Assembly: GCF_900156175.1 (NCBI RefSeq)
Contig: NZ_FTMV01000002.1
Coordinates: 186,001-250,000, forward strand
Reading direction: 5' to 3'
Length of the DNA: 64,000 nt
Source: Janthinobacterium sp. TND4EL3
GTDB lineage: Bacteria; Pseudomonadota; Gammaproteobacteria; Burkholderiales; Burkholderiaceae_D
The translations under genes and the position numbers were made by a program. This document shows positions 1 to 9,899 of this stretch, piece after piece; the first letter of the stretch is position 1, and every line of letters begins with the position of its first letter. The notes beneath the pieces are model-generated. The model saw only the letters and a list, made by a program, of their open reading frames with translations. It was not told where the DNA came from and did no database searches.

Positions 1-2
1 TG

Positions 3-1862
3 CCCGTGGAGCTGGGCTGGCACTGGTATGCGCAGTCGCCCGTGGCTGGCGGCCATGCCACGGGCGGCCTGCTGCTGATCTCCGTCGCGCGCGACATCAG
101 CGAGCGGCGCCAGGCGCAGGAGCGCCTGAAGCACCTGGCCCACTACGACGGCTTGACGGGGCTGCCGAACCGCAGCCTGTTCTACCAGACCCTGGCCCAG
201 GCCGTCGAGCTGGCGCAGGAAAAAAGCTGGCGCATCGTGGTGCTGTTCATCGCGCTGGACCGCTTCAAAGGCATCAACGACACCCTGGGCGCGGCGCTGG
301 GCGACGAGCTGCTGCGCCAGTTCAGCAACCGCCTGGTCGAATGCGTGCGCCTGCGCGATACGGTGGGGCGCCTGGGCAACGACGAATTCGCGCTGATACT
401 CACCATGAGCCGCAACCAGCAGGAAGCCGTGGCCGTGGCCAACCAGGTGCGCGAAGCCCTGCGCGCGCCGTTCGACCTGCGCGGCCATGCGGCCACCCTG
501 ACGGCCAGCATCGGCATCGCCATGTACCCGGACGACGCGCTTGATCCGGAAACGCTGATCAAATACGCGAATACGGCCATGGGCGGCGCCAAGCAGGCGG
601 GCCGCGACGGCTACCGTTTTTTCACGGCCGGCATGAACGTGCAGGTGCTGGCGCGCCTGGACCTGGAACTGGCGCTGCGCCATGCGCTCGAACACGAGCA
701 GTTCATCCTGTACTACCAGCCCAAGGTGGACTTGCGCACGGGCCGCATCAGCGGCGTCGAGGCGCTGCTGCGCTGGCGTCGCCCCGGCTACGGCCTGGTG
801 GCGCCGGCCGAATTCGTGCCGGTGCTGGAAGACACGGGCCTGATCGTGCGCGTGGGCGCCTGGGTGATCCAGGCCGCCTGCCGCCAGATCGCCGCATGGC
901 GCGACAGCGAAGTGGGGCCCGTGCACGTGGCCGTCAACGTGTCGAGCCGCCAGTTTGCCGAGGGCGACCTGGAAGGCGAAGTGACGCGCGCGCTGGCGCA
1001 GCATCAGCTGGCGCCGGAATTGCTGGAGCTGGAACTGACGGAAACGGCGCTGATGTCGAATGCCGAGCGCACCATCGTCGTGCTGGGCAAACTGAAGAAA
1101 ATCGGCGTGAAGGTGGCCATCGACGATTTCGGCACCGGCTACTCGAGCCTGGCGTATCTGCAGCGCTTCCCCATCGACAAGCTCAAGATCGACATCGCCT
1201 TCGTGCGCAACATCACCAGCAATCCGAACGACGCGGCCATCGCGCTGGCCATCATCAGCATGGCGCACAGCCTGAAACTGAGCGTCGTGGCCGAGGGCGT
1301 TGAGTCGCGCCCGCAGCTCGAATACCTGCGGCGCAACCGCTGCGACGAGATCCAGGGCTTTTATTTCAGCCGCTCGCTGCCCGCGCTGGAGCTGGGGCAG
1401 ATGATCGTCGCCGGCGCCGGCCTGCCGCCCGGCCACGACCCGGCCGCCCAGCCGGCCCAGACCCTGCTCATCGTCGACGACGACGTCAACGTCCTGTCGT
1501 CCCTGCACCGCCTGTTCCGCCCCGAGGGCTACCAGATCCTTACGGCCAGCACGCCGGCCGAAGGCTTTGAAATGCTGGCCCTGCACAGGGTCCACGTCAT
1601 CGTCTGCGACCAGCGCATGCCCAGCATGAGCGGCACGGAGTTCTTGAGCAAGGTCAAGGAGCTGTATCCGGAAACCATCCGCATCATCCTGTCCGGCTAC
1701 ACGGGCCTCGAAGCCGTGCTCGACTCGATCAACCGGGGCGCCATCTACCGTTTTTACACGAAGCCGTGGGACGACACCCAGCTGCGCGACAACATCCGCC
1801 TGGCCTTCCAGCACTACTGGATGGTCAACCAGCCGGGGCTGGCGCGGGCGGCGGTGCGCTAG
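3..1862 (+). CDS. GNDEF-EAL-REC protein, probable c-di-GMP phosphodiesterase (5' end outside window)
   Basis: The reading frame is open to the left edge, so the N terminus is missing. The visible start is the tail of a PAS/PAC domain (VARDISERR). Residues about 45-210 form a GGDEF domain whose signature is GNDEF (124-128). Residues about 215-470 form an EAL domain with EALLRW, ELTE, DDFG and EGVE intact. Residues about 485-605 form a receiver domain with DDD at 491-493, phospho-acceptor Asp in CDQRMP (535) and KPW near 587. The EAL half keeps its metal and substrate residues, so c-di-GMP hydrolysis is the likely activity. The altered GGDEF motif suggests the cyclase half is inactive or regulatory. 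A C-terminal receiver on a GGDEF-EAL protein is less common than an N-terminal one. Confidence 0.9.
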   Translation, partial: PVELGWHWYAQSPVAGGHATGGLLLISVARDISERRQAQERLKHLAHYDGLTGLPNRSLFYQTLAQAVELAQEKSWRIVVLFIALDRFKGINDTLGAALGDELLRQFSNRLVECVRLRDTVGRLGNDEFALILTMSRNQQEAVAVANQVREALRAPFDLRGHAATLTASIGIAMYPDDALDPETLIKYANTAMGGAKQAGRDGYRFFTAGMNVQVLARLDLELALRHALEHEQFILYYQPKVDLRTGRISGVEALLRWRRPGYGLVAPAEFVPVLEDTGLIVRVGAWVIQAACRQIAAWRDSEVGPVHVAVNVSSRQFAEGDLEGEVTRALAQHQLAPELLELELTETALMSNAERTIVVLGKLKKIGVKVAIDDFGTGYSSLAYLQRFPIDKLKIDIAFVRNITSNPNDAAIALAIISMAHSLKLSVVAEGVESRPQLEYLRRNRCDEIQGFYFSRSLPALELGQMIVAGAGLPPGHDPAAQPAQTLLIVDDDVNVLSSLHRLFRPEGYQILTASTPAEGFEMLALHRVHVIVCDQRMPSMSGTEFLSKVKELYPETIRIILSGYTGLEAVLDSINRGAIYRFYTKPWDDTQLRDNIRLAFQHYWMVNQPGLARAAVR

Positions 1863-1865
1863 AAG

Positions 1866-2846
1866 TTACTCGCTGAAGTGGTCGAAGGAACGCAAGGCCA
1901 GATCGAGCGGCTGCCCGGCCGCGTCCACCAGCCGCAAGCCTGATCGCGCCTCGATGCGGCCCACGCGCGTGGCGGGCGTGCCGCAGCTGGCCGCCAGCGC
2001 GGCGATGGCTTCGCGCGAGGACGCGGGCGCCGTGAAGCACAGTTCATAGTCGTCGCCGCCGGCGGCCGTGTAGCGGCGGCGCAGGCCTGTTTCCTGCCGC
2101 GCCAGCACGGGGCCGGCCGGCAGGGCGTCGACGTCGAGCGTGGCGCCCACTTGCGACGCTTTCAAGATGTGACCGAGGTCGCCGACCAGGCCGTCCGAGA
2201 TGTCGATGGCCGCATGCGCCAGGCCCGCTTCGGCCAGGGCGCAGCCCAGCGCCACGCGCGGCGTGGGCGTGTGCATGCGCGCGGCGGCCATCAGCAGGTC
2301 GGCGGGGGACAGTTCCTGTTCCATGCGGTAGCCGGCCAGCGCCAGGCGCGCGTCGCCCAGGGTGCCGCTGACCCAGACATCGTCGCCCGCCACGGCCGCG
2401 GCGCGGCGCAGGGCCTGGCCCGGCGCCAGTTCGCCGAACACGGTGATGCAGATGTTTAAGGGGCCCTTGGTGGTGTCGCCGCCGATCAATTCACAGCCAA
2501 ATTCATCGGCCAGCGCGAACAGGCCTTCGGCAAAGCCTGCCAGCCAGCTGCGCTCGGCCTGGGGCAGCGCCAGCGCCAGGGTAAATGCCACGGGGCGCGC
2601 GCCCATGGCGGCCAGGTCGGACAGGTTCACGGCCAGGCTTTTGTGACCGAGCATGCGGGCGTCGGCGCCGGCAAAGAAGTGTCGGTCCTCGACCAGCATG
2701 TCCGAGGAGATGGCGATCTGCTTGCCGGCGCCGGGCGTCATCAGCGCGCAATCGTCGCCGATGCCCAGGGTGGCGCGGCCGGGGCGCTGGCGCACGAAAT
2801 AGTGTTTGATCAGGTCGAATTCGGAAAGCGCGTCGTGTGGGGCCAT
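1866..2846 (-). CDS. thiL: Thiamine-monophosphate kinase
   Basis: 326 residues, the usual ThiL length. ThiL phosphorylates thiamine monophosphate to the diphosphate cofactor with ATP in the cytoplasm. The N-terminal segment shows the ATP-grasp-like PurM fold signature GIGDDCA, followed by SSDMLVEDRHF, HKSLAVNLSDLAAMGA and GGDT, in the order found in the family. The C-terminal half contains AIDISDGL and AGGDDYEL. The gene converges on the phosphodiesterase, with stop codons only a few bases apart. The first ATG follows a region with no competing in-frame start in the domain. Confidence 0.95.
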   Translation of the reverse strand: MAPHDALSEFDLIKHYFVRQRPGRATLGIGDDCALMTPGAGKQIAISSDMLVEDRHFFAGADARMLGHKSLAVNLSDLAAMGARPVAFTLALALPQAERSWLAGFAEGLFALADEFGCELIGGDTTKGPLNICITVFGELAPGQALRRAAAVAGDDVWVSGTLGDARLALAGYRMEQELSPADLLMAAARMHTPTPRVALGCALAEAGLAHAAIDISDGLVGDLGHILKASQVGATLDVDALPAGPVLARQETGLRRRYTAAGGDDYELCFTAPASSREAIAALAASCGTPATRVGRIEARSGLRLVDAAGQPLDLALRSFDHFSE

Positions 2847-2935
2847 GGCGTAGTCTGTTCGTTGAATGATGGTGTGGCCCGGCTATTATAGGCTGGCCTA
2901 CAATACGGGCCTTTGCCACTGCCGAGCAACTTGCC

Positions 2936-3541
2936 ATGCCCCTTTCCGATATTCACGTTTTACTGCAATCCTGGCTCGACCACGGCTGGCTGCGCGACCC
3001 GCAAGCCGTCGGCTTGGCCACCTTCGAGGAGCAGGAGCTGGTGGCGCATGGCTTCGACGCCATCAGCGACGGCGGCCAGCTGTGCCTGTACGAGGACGAG
3101 CGTATGTTCCGCAGGGGCAAGCGTCCTGTGCAAGCCTCGTTCAAGGCCTATCTGCAGCGCGGCCAGCTGGGCGCGAATGGCCTGGGCCTCGGTTACCAGG
3201 TGCACTTGGCCGGTTTCCTGCGGGCGGCGCGGCAGCCCCTGCCCGCGTTTCGCGTGCTGCTGGAGCAGGGCGGCCGCAGCGGCGCCCTGCTGTTCGACAG
3301 CGGCCTGGTGCTGCAGTTTGCCGCCAACTTGTGGGGCAAGCCCCGCCATTTCTACCTGACCCTGGTCGAGGGGCACGTGGCCGACGCCGAACTTCCCGAC
3401 CGCGACAGCGATATTGACTTGCGCGCGGCCAGCGTGGGCCATGTGCTGGCCCTGTACGACAGCCGCGATCCCGCCGACCTGCGGCGCCTGGCCCGGCGCG
3501 GCAATGCGGCGCTGCGCGAGCTGGCGCAGCTGCTCGCTTAA
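2936..3541 (+). CDS. Conserved-looking protein of unknown function
   Basis: A 201-residue soluble protein with no signal peptide or membrane segment. It starts 90 bases from the divergent thiL start. The sequence alternates amphipathic helices and strands (LCLYEDERMFRRGKRP, FRVLLEQGG, FYLTLVEG) and ends in a leucine-rich helix. I recognise no family motif. It overlaps the 3' end of the convergent MarR gene by four bases. Coding is supported by third-position GC bias and by the lack of a better frame on either strand. Confidence 0.6.
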   Translation: MPLSDIHVLLQSWLDHGWLRDPQAVGLATFEEQELVAHGFDAISDGGQLCLYEDERMFRRGKRPVQASFKAYLQRGQLGANGLGLGYQVHLAGFLRAARQPLPAFRVLLEQGGRSGALLFDSGLVLQFAANLWGKPRHFYLTLVEGHVADAELPDRDSDIDLRAASVGHVLALYDSRDPADLRRLARRGNAALRELAQLLA

Positions 3542-4059
3542 ACCTTCTTCGCCTGCGCCATGCCGTGCAGCAGCTTGGCCAGCAACTGGTCGAGCTGGCG
3601 CTGCTCGTCCGCGCTCAAGGCCGACAGCATGGCGCGCTCGTTCTCCACGTGCAGCAGCACCAGCTTTTCAATCAATTCCAATCCCCTTTGCGTCAGGGCC
3701 ACCAGCACGCCGCGCCGGTCCGTCGGGTGTTTCCGGCGTTCGATCAGGCCGGCCGCTTCCAGGCGGTCGATGCGGTTGGTCATGCCGCCCGAGGACAGCA
3801 TGGCCGCCTCGTACAGGGCCGTCGGCGTCAGGCTGTAGGGCGCGCCCGAGCGGCGCAAGGTCGCCAGCACGTCGAATTCACCCGGCTGCAAGCCGTGTTC
3901 GGCGAACAGCGGGTTGAGCCAGTCGCGCGCCATCAGCTGCGCCACCGTGCCCAGCTGGCCGACCAGCTGCATGGCGCCGGTATCCATCTGCGGCAGCTCG
4001 CGCTGCCATTGTGCGGCGGCAAATTGCGCGCGCGCGTGTTCTTGCGGGGTATCCGTCAT
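3538..4059 (-). CDS. MarR-family transcriptional regulator
   Basis: 173 residues. The centre is a winged helix: recognition-helix region TPTALYEAAMLSSGGMTNRIDRLEAAGLIERR, followed by the wing HPTDRRGVLVALTQRG. This is the classical MarR arrangement, flanked by N- and C-terminal dimerisation helices. It is transcribed divergently from an MFS transporter gene, with strong palindromes between the two starts. That suggests it represses the transporter and itself and is released by a small ligand. The ligand cannot be read from the sequence. Confidence 0.9.
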   Translation of the reverse strand: MTDTPQEHARAQFAAAQWQRELPQMDTGAMQLVGQLGTVAQLMARDWLNPLFAEHGLQPGEFDVLATLRRSGAPYSLTPTALYEAAMLSSGGMTNRIDRLEAAGLIERRKHPTDRRGVLVALTQRGLELIEKLVLLHVENERAMLSALSADEQRQLDQLLAKLLHGMAQAKKV

Positions 4060-4071
4060 GGCGTAGGCATT

Positions 4072-4101
4072 TATCTCGACATCAAGATAGATTTCTATCT
4101 T
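4072..4101. promoter_or_regulatory. Overlapping palindromic operators between marR-type gene and MFS gene
   Basis: Two overlapping inverted repeats lie between the divergent genes. Positions 4072-4089 read TATCTCGACATCAAGATA, one mismatch from a perfect palindrome. Positions 4084-4101 read AAGATAGATTTCTATCTT, a perfect 18-bp palindrome. A weaker half-site follows near 4108. The position next to the MarR start and the TATCTYGA...TCAAGATA form match typical MarR-family sites, so binding by the adjacent regulator is a strong inference. Confidence 0.7.
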
Positions 4102-4181
4102 TATGCTAAGATACTTTTCATCAAGTGATTATGTCACGCATTAAACCATGTGCCTCCCTGCGAGGCAAGGACAACTCTGCC

Positions 4182-5369
4182 ATGCCTGTTGAACGCCCCG
4201 TCTCTTCTCCACTGCCCTCGTCCGCCCTGCTGGTGGCCGCCATCATCCTGCTGGGCCTGAATTTGCGGCCCATCCTGGCCGCCATCGGTCCCTTGCTCGA
4301 CAGCATCCAGGCCAGCACGGGCATCAGCAATGCCGACGCGGGCTTGCTGACCACCGTGCCCGTGTTCGCCATGGGCGTGTGCGCGCTGGCTGGCGCGCAG
4401 CTGCAGCGCCGCCTGGGCGTGGTGCGCGGCATCAGCCTTGGCATCGCCATCATCGCTGCCGCTTGCGCCCTGCGCTGGCCCTTGCATGGCAGCGGCGGCC
4501 TGATCGCCACTGCGGCCCTGGGCGGCCTGGGCATCGCATTGGTGCAGGCGCTGCTGCCGGCCTTCATCAAGCGCCATTTCCCCGAGCGGGCGGGCCAGCT
4601 GATGGGCTTTTATACGACGGGCATCATGGGCGGCGCAGCCATTGCCGCCGCCTCCGCCTCACCCTTGGCGCAAAGCTGGGGCTGGAACGCGCTGCTGGCC
4701 CTGTGGGCGCTGCCTGCCGTGGCCGCCGCGCTGCTGTGGCGCCGCGCCGCCGCCTCGCGCGTGGACGCGGCCGGCGGCGCGAGCGCCAGCCTGCCCGTGG
4801 GCAGCGCCCGCGCCTGGCTGCTGATGGTGTTTTTCGGCATCGGCACAGGGGCGTACACGCTGGTGCTGGCCTGGCTGCCGCCGTTTTACACGGAACTGGG
4901 CTGGAGCGCGGCCGACAGCGGCTTGCTGCTCGGTGGCCTGACCCTGGTGGAAGTGCTGGCGGGACTGCTCATTTCCAGCATCATCCACCGCTTCCCCGAC
5001 CGCCGCATCCTGTTATTGTCGGTCTTGCTGGCCGTGCTGGCGGGCCTCGCTTGCCTGATCGTGGCGCCGACGCAACTGGCGCTGCCCGCCGTGGTCCTGC
5101 TCGGCTGCGGCATCGGCGCCCTGTTTCCCCTGTCGCTGATCGTCAGCATGGACCACGTGGTTGAGCCGGCCGGCGCCGGCGCGCTGCTCGGCTTCGTCCA
5201 GGGCGGTGGCTACATCATCGCCAGCAGCATGCCGTTTATTGCCGGCCTGATCCGCCAGCATTCGTCCAGCCTGGCCCAGGCGTGGATGGTGATGGCCGCA
5301 GGCGTGGTGCTGTTATTGCTGATCGCCGCGCGCTTCGCGCCGGGGGTGCGGCTGGCCGCTGTACGCTAG
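4182..5369 (+). CDS. MFS transporter, CynX/NimT-like
   Basis: A polytopic membrane protein of about 395 residues with 12 hydrophobic segments. The first segment, ALLVAAIILLGLNLRPILAA, carries the LNLRP motif typical of the cyanate/nitroimidazole (CynX/NimT) branch of the major facilitator superfamily. The chosen ATG follows an AAGGA-like site and sits just before the first helix. In-frame starts at 4125 (GTG) and 4131 (ATG) are possible. The substrate is unknown. The divergent MarR gene and operators suggest inducible export of a small toxic compound. Confidence 0.85.
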   Translation: MPVERPVSSPLPSSALLVAAIILLGLNLRPILAAIGPLLDSIQASTGISNADAGLLTTVPVFAMGVCALAGAQLQRRLGVVRGISLGIAIIAAACALRWPLHGSGGLIATAALGGLGIALVQALLPAFIKRHFPERAGQLMGFYTTGIMGGAAIAAASASPLAQSWGWNALLALWALPAVAAALLWRRAAASRVDAAGGASASLPVGSARAWLLMVFFGIGTGAYTLVLAWLPPFYTELGWSAADSGLLLGGLTLVEVLAGLLISSIIHRFPDRRILLLSVLLAVLAGLACLIVAPTQLALPAVVLLGCGIGALFPLSLIVSMDHVVEPAGAGALLGFVQGGGYIIASSMPFIAGLIRQHSSSLAQAWMVMAAGVVLLLLIAARFAPGVRLAAVR

Positions 5370-5408
5370 CGTGCGCATGGCGCATCGGCCAGCTGATATA
5401 TTTTGGCC

Positions 5409-6002
5409 ATGAACATCGTCGACCACTATTTAGCCGGCCTGCGCCAGGCCATGCCGCCGGAGCCGCTGGCCGAACTGGCGCTGGCCAGCGGCGCCAGCGC
5501 GGCGCAACTGGACAGCTTGCGCCAGGCCTATCCGCTGTGTCCTGACAGCCTGCTGCGCTTGCTGGCTCAGTACAACGGCACCTATTATCAGAAGTATGCG
5601 GGCGGCACGGTGCTGGTATACATGCTGGGTTCGGACGTATTCGAGTATCCGTATTACCTGAGCTCCGTCGAACAGATCCTGGAAGACCGGCAGGCGAACC
5701 AGCGCAGCATCGCCGATATCTATGGCCATTACCTGGAAGACGACCCCGGCATCGTCGACGCCCGCATCGATGCGGGCATCCAGCAGGGCCAGCGCCTGTG
5801 TTTTTCGCATTGCATGAACAATGGCGGCTCCTCGCGGCTGTATGTCGATTTCACGCCCGCGGCGTCGGGCAAGGTGGGGCAGGTCGTGCGCTTCCTGCAC
5901 GATCCCGACAATTACCAGGTCATCGCCGACAGCTTCGACGCCTACCTGCAGATGCTGATCGATGACAATTACGGCTTCCTGATCGAGGACAATTTTGAAT
6001 AG
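5409..6002 (+). CDS. SMI1/KNR4-family protein
   Basis: 197 residues with the SUKH-like layout: an N-terminal helical part with LRQAYPLCPDSLLRLLAQYNGTYYQ, a middle strand LVYMLGSDVFEYP, a region CMNNGGSSRLYVDF, and a C-terminal strand-helix SFDAYLQMLI. SMI1/KNR4 proteins often act as immunity proteins against polymorphic toxins, but some are housekeeping. No toxin gene is adjacent. ATG 5409 is preferred over an in-frame TTG two codons upstream. The next gene overlaps its stop by eight bases. Confidence 0.75.
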   Translation: MNIVDHYLAGLRQAMPPEPLAELALASGASAAQLDSLRQAYPLCPDSLLRLLAQYNGTYYQKYAGGTVLVYMLGSDVFEYPYYLSSVEQILEDRQANQRSIADIYGHYLEDDPGIVDARIDAGIQQGQRLCFSHCMNNGGSSRLYVDFTPAASGKVGQVVRFLHDPDNYQVIADSFDAYLQMLIDDNYGFLIEDNFE

Positions 6003-6354
6003 TCCGGCCGCGCCGCCGTCCCTGCTGCCGGCCAACCGGCGCATCGTGCTGTCCGGCGAAGATGCGCTGCGCATCCTGCGCGAGATCGAATTTTTGTTGA
6101 TATCGCTCAATCACATCGGCCGCCATTATTATCCTGACGGCGACGATGACGGCGCCGATGCCCAGCGCCGCGCACGGTATTGCGCGGAAACGACGCGCTT
6201 CATCGACGAGGAGCAGGCCACGACGCGCCTGGCGCTGATGCGCCGCCTCCTGTCCGCCCCCTTCGACACCACCTTGGGCGACGACGAGATGGACGATATC
6301 GAGCGCGCCGTTGCCGCGCTGCCGCTGTGGCGCGCGCCCGGCCGGTCATCATAA
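5995..6354 (+). CDS. Small protein translationally coupled to the SMI1/KNR4 gene
   Basis: 119 residues starting at a TTG inside the 3' end of the preceding gene, which suggests translational coupling. It is acidic and helical, with the motif SLNHIGRHYYPDGDDDGADAQ in the first half. No family is recognised. It is probably a cytoplasmic partner or second member of a two-gene unit with the SMI1/KNR4 protein. The TTG start is the only one that keeps the conserved-looking N terminus. Confidence 0.55.
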   Translation: MNSPAAPPSLLPANRRIVLSGEDALRILREIEFLLISLNHIGRHYYPDGDDDGADAQRRARYCAETTRFIDEEQATTRLALMRRLLSAPFDTTLGDDEMDDIERAVAALPLWRAPGRSS

Positions 6355-6547
6355 AAATCAATTGAAATCTACAATTCGATAGTTTTTGCTGCTCAGGACG
6401 TTTGTGCCGCCGGACGGCCTTACAATGCTAGGTTATGCGTTTTCGTGATATCAGACTGTGGCTAGCGGAAAATACCTAGCTAATTGAAAGAATCGGTCTG
6501 ATAAAATCGGAAGCACCCCGATCGACCAAACAGGAAGGCAGCACAGC

Positions 6548-8866
6548 ATGGATTCGTCATCTGATAAAAAAGAAGAATTGCGTCAACAATTGCGCTTGGC
6601 CGCACTCGAGTACCACGAGTGCCCGCGCCCCGGCAAAATCAGCGTGACGCCCACCAAACAACTGACCAACCAGCGCGACCTGGCGCTGGCCTACTCGCCA
6701 GGCGTGGCCGCGCCGTGCGAAGAAATCGTCATCGATCCGGCGAACGCCTATAAATACACGGCGCGCGGCAACCTGGTGGCCGTCATCACCAACGGCACGG
6801 CCGTGCTGGGACTGGGCAATATCGGCCCGCTGGCCGCCAAGCCGGTGATGGAAGGCAAGGGCGTGCTGTTCAAGAAATTCGCCGGCATCGACGTCTTCGA
6901 CATCGAAATCAACGAATCGGATCCCGATAAACTGGTCGACATCATCGCTTCGCTGGAGCCGACCTTCGGCGGCGTGAACCTGGAAGACATCAAGGCGCCC
7001 GAGTGCTTCTACATCGAGCGCCAGCTGCGCGACCGCATGAAGATTCCCGTCTTCCATGACGACCAGCACGGCACCGCCATCATCGTCGGCGCGGCCATCC
7101 TGAACGGCCTGAAAGCCGTCGGCAAGGAAATCGCGGACTGCAAGCTGGTCGTGTCGGGCGCCGGCGCCGCGGCACTGGCCTGCCTGGACCTGATCGTCGA
7201 CCTGGGCTTCCCCCTGAAAAACATCTACGTCACCGACCTGGCCGGCGTCGTCTACAAGGGCCGCACGGAACTGATGGACCCGGACAAGGAACGCTTCGCG
7301 CAAGACACGCCGCTGCGCACCCTGGCCGAGATCATCCCGGACGCCGACATCTTCCTCGGCGTGTCCGCCGGCGGCGTGCTGAAACAGGACATGGTGCGCA
7401 AGATGGCGCCGAACCCGCTGATCCTGGCGCTGGCCAACCCGAATCCGGAAATCCTGCCGGAAGAAGTCAAGGCCGTGCGCAGCGACGCCATCATCGCCAC
7501 GGGCCGTTCGGACTATCCGAACCAGGTCAACAACGTGCTGTGCTTCCCCTACATCTTCCGCGGCGCCCTCGATTGCGGCGCCACCACCATCACGCGCGAG
7601 ATGGAAATCGCCGTCGTGCACGCGATCGCCGACCTGGCGCATGCCGAGCAGTCCGATATCGTCGCCACCACCTACGGCATCAGCAACCTGTCGTTCGGTC
7701 CTGAATACCTGATCCCGATGCCGTTCGATCCGCGCTTGCTGATCAAGATCGCGCCCGCCGTCGCCAAGGCGGCCGAGGAATCGGGCGTCGCCACGCGTCC
7801 GATCAAGGACTTGCAGGCGTACGCGGACAGCCTGCAGCAATTCGTCTACCGCAGCGGCACCTTCATGAAACCGCTGTTCCTGATGGCCAAGTCCACGCCG
7901 GCCGAACTCAAGCGCATCGTCTACGCCGAAGGCGAAGAAGAGCGCGTGCTGCGCGCCGTGCAAGTGGTGGTCGATGAAAAACTGGCGCGCCCCATCCTGG
8001 TGGGCCGTCCGCCCGTGCTCGAAGCGCGCATCCAGAAATTCGGCCTGCGCCTCAAGCAGGGCGTCGATTTCGACGTCATCAACCCGGACTTCGACGAGCG
8101 CTACCGCGATTACTGGAATACGTATTACGCCATGACCAGCCGCAAAGGCGTCACCGAGGAATACGCTAAACTGGAAATGCGCCGCCGCCACACCCTGATC
8201 GGTTCGATGATGATCCACAAGGGCGACGCCGACGGCATGATCTGCGGCACTTTCGGCACCACCCAGCTGCACCTGAAATACATCGACCAGGTGCTGGGCA
8301 AGCGCGCCGGCAGCAATGTCTACGCGGCCATGAACGTGCTGATCATGCCTGAGCGTCAATTGGTGATGGTCGACACGCACGTCAATGAAAACCCGGACGC
8401 CGGGCAATTGGCCGAGATCACCATCATGGCCGCCGAAGAAATGACCCGTTTCGGCCTGTCGCCGCGCGCGGCCCTGCTGTCGCACTCGAACTTCGGTTCC
8501 AGCGACAGCGCCTCGGCGCAAAAGATGCGCGCCGCGCTGGCCATCATCAAGGAACGCGCGCCGGACCTGGAAATCGACGGCGAAATGCACGGCGATACGG
8601 CCCTCGACAGCAAGCTGCGCCAGAAAATCATGCCGAATTCGGCACTGAAGAACGACGCCAACCTGCTCGTCATGCCGAACATCGAATCGGCCAACATCGC
8701 CTACAACCTGGTGAAGACGGCGGCCGGCAACGGCATCGCCGTGGGCCCGATCCTGCTCGGCTGCGCCAAGCCCGTGCACATTCTGACGCCATCGGCCACC
8801 GTGCGCCGCATCGTCAACATGACGGCCCTGTGCGTCGTCGACGCCGTGGCACAGCGCAAAGTTTAA
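6548..8866 (+). CDS. maeB: NADP-dependent malic enzyme with C-terminal phosphotransacetylase domain
   Basis: 772 residues, the usual MaeB length. Residues 1 to about 430 are the malic enzyme: [17 protein letters not shown], the metal-binding FHDDQHGTA region, and a Rossmann site [15 protein letters not shown]. They oxidatively decarboxylate malate to pyruvate with NADP. Residues about 440-772 resemble phosphotransacetylase. In this family that part is generally regulatory, responding to acetyl-CoA, and not clearly catalytic. An AGGAAGG ribosome site precedes the ATG. The gene stands alone and is followed by a strong terminator. Confidence 0.95.
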   Translation: MDSSSDKKEELRQQLRLAALEYHECPRPGKISVTPTKQLTNQRDLALAYSPGVAAPCEEIVIDPANAYKYTARGNLVAVITNGTAVLGLGNIGPLAAKPVMEGKGVLFKKFAGIDVFDIEINESDPDKLVDIIASLEPTFGGVNLEDIKAPECFYIERQLRDRMKIPVFHDDQHGTAIIVGAAILNGLKAVGKEIADCKLVVSGAGAAALACLDLIVDLGFPLKNIYVTDLAGVVYKGRTELMDPDKERFAQDTPLRTLAEIIPDADIFLGVSAGGVLKQDMVRKMAPNPLILALANPNPEILPEEVKAVRSDAIIATGRSDYPNQVNNVLCFPYIFRGALDCGATTITREMEIAVVHAIADLAHAEQSDIVATTYGISNLSFGPEYLIPMPFDPRLLIKIAPAVAKAAEESGVATRPIKDLQAYADSLQQFVYRSGTFMKPLFLMAKSTPAELKRIVYAEGEEERVLRAVQVVVDEKLARPILVGRPPVLEARIQKFGLRLKQGVDFDVINPDFDERYRDYWNTYYAMTSRKGVTEEYAKLEMRRRHTLIGSMMIHKGDADGMICGTFGTTQLHLKYIDQVLGKRAGSNVYAAMNVLIMPERQLVMVDTHVNENPDAGQLAEITIMAAEEMTRFGLSPRAALLSHSNFGSSDSASAQKMRAALAIIKERAPDLEIDGEMHGDTALDSKLRQKIMPNSALKNDANLLVMPNIESANIAYNLVKTAAGNGIAVGPILLGCAKPVHILTPSATVRRIVNMTALCVVDAVAQRKV

Positions 8867-8883
8867 GCGCTAGCTGCTGATTG

Positions 8884-8918
8884 AAAGCCGCGCCATCCGC
8901 AAGGAGGCGCGGCTTTTT
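8884..8918. terminator. Bidirectional intrinsic terminator between maeB and usp
   Basis: An 11-bp stem (AAAGCCGCGCC paired with GGCGCGGCTTT) encloses an 11-base loop. It has a T run on the right and an A run on the left, so it can end both the maeB transcript and the convergent universal-stress transcript. Confidence 0.85.
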
Positions 8919-8922
8919 GACG

Positions 8923-9759
8923 TCAGTGTGCCATCAGCACGGGCAAGGTCATCTGGCGCAGCACGGTTTCCGTTACGCCGCCCAGTAAAATTTCGCGGAA
9001 GCGCGCGTGGCCGTAGCCGCCCATCACGAGCAGGCCCGCATGCACTTCGGCCGCCATGGCCAGCAGCGCCGCGCCGACGTCGCCCGTGGTGACGGCGGGG
9101 CGCACTTCGACGGGCACGCCGTGACGGCTCAGGTAGGCGGCGATGTCGGCGCCCGGATGGCGGGCCGGCTGGGCGTGGCCCGTGGGCGGGTGCAGCAGGG
9201 CCAGCACCACCAGGCGCGCCGCGCGCAAGAGCGGCAGGGCGTGGCCGATGGCGCGCGTCGCTTCCATGCTGCCGTCCCAGGCGACCAGCACCGTGCTGTC
9301 CACTTGTGCAAATTGCCCGCTGTGCGGCACGATCAGCACGGGGCGGGCCGCGTTGAGCATCACGTAGGGCACCAGGTCGCTCATGGCGCCGGGCAGCGCC
9401 TCGCTGGCGTCGTGCTGGCTGAGTACGGTCAAGTCGCTGTAGCGGGCGCTGACGGCCATGCCGCCATCTTCATCGTCTTCGATCAGGCGCCGCTCGATCG
9501 ACACGGCGCCCGCCTGGCGCGCCAGCGTTTCGAACTGCTCCAGCACCTGTTGCGCCTGGCCGTGCAGGGCGGCAATCTGCGCCGCCACGGCGGCGCCGCG
9601 CATGCCGCGGTTGTTTTCCAGGGTAAAGCGCGACACGCCCGTCATCGCCGCGCCGATCAGGTGCGCCTGGTGCGCGTGCGCCAGCCGCGCCGCGATGGCG
9701 ATGCGCTGCGGCGCATGGCGCGACAGGTCGGCGTGGACGAGGATGGATTTGTAAGCCAT
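8923..9759 (-). CDS. Tandem universal stress protein (UspA family)
   Basis: 278 residues made of two Usp domains. The first begins MAYKSILVHADLS and is degenerate in its phosphate loop. The second begins STVLVAWDGSMEATRAIGHALPLL and ends with the ATP-binding motif LLVMGGYGHARFREILLGGVTETVL, which matches the G-x2-G-x9-G(S/T) pattern. Tandem Usp proteins are cytoplasmic stress and survival factors. The gene is monocistronic and convergent with maeB. Confidence 0.92.
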   Translation of the reverse strand: MAYKSILVHADLSRHAPQRIAIAARLAHAHQAHLIGAAMTGVSRFTLENNRGMRGAAVAAQIAALHGQAQQVLEQFETLARQAGAVSIERRLIEDDEDGGMAVSARYSDLTVLSQHDASEALPGAMSDLVPYVMLNAARPVLIVPHSGQFAQVDSTVLVAWDGSMEATRAIGHALPLLRAARLVVLALLHPPTGHAQPARHPGADIAAYLSRHGVPVEVRPAVTTGDVGAALLAMAAEVHAGLLVMGGYGHARFREILLGGVTETVLRQMTLPVLMAH

Positions 9760-9899
9760 GGTGTCATTCGCTAGTCAGGATGGCAACAAGGCTAGAACGG
9801 CAACACGGCTAAGTCCAGCATTGCCGTACTGGACGGCAGTTTTCTTATGCCGGACTTGATATCGGTCAAAAAAACAGCGAGGTGCAGCCTATTGTTGTG

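Noticed and set aside
6557..8779. 740-codon open frame antisense to maeB
   Set aside because: His/Gly/Asp-rich composition typical of the reverse complement of GC-rich coding DNA; the plus strand encodes a full MaeB.
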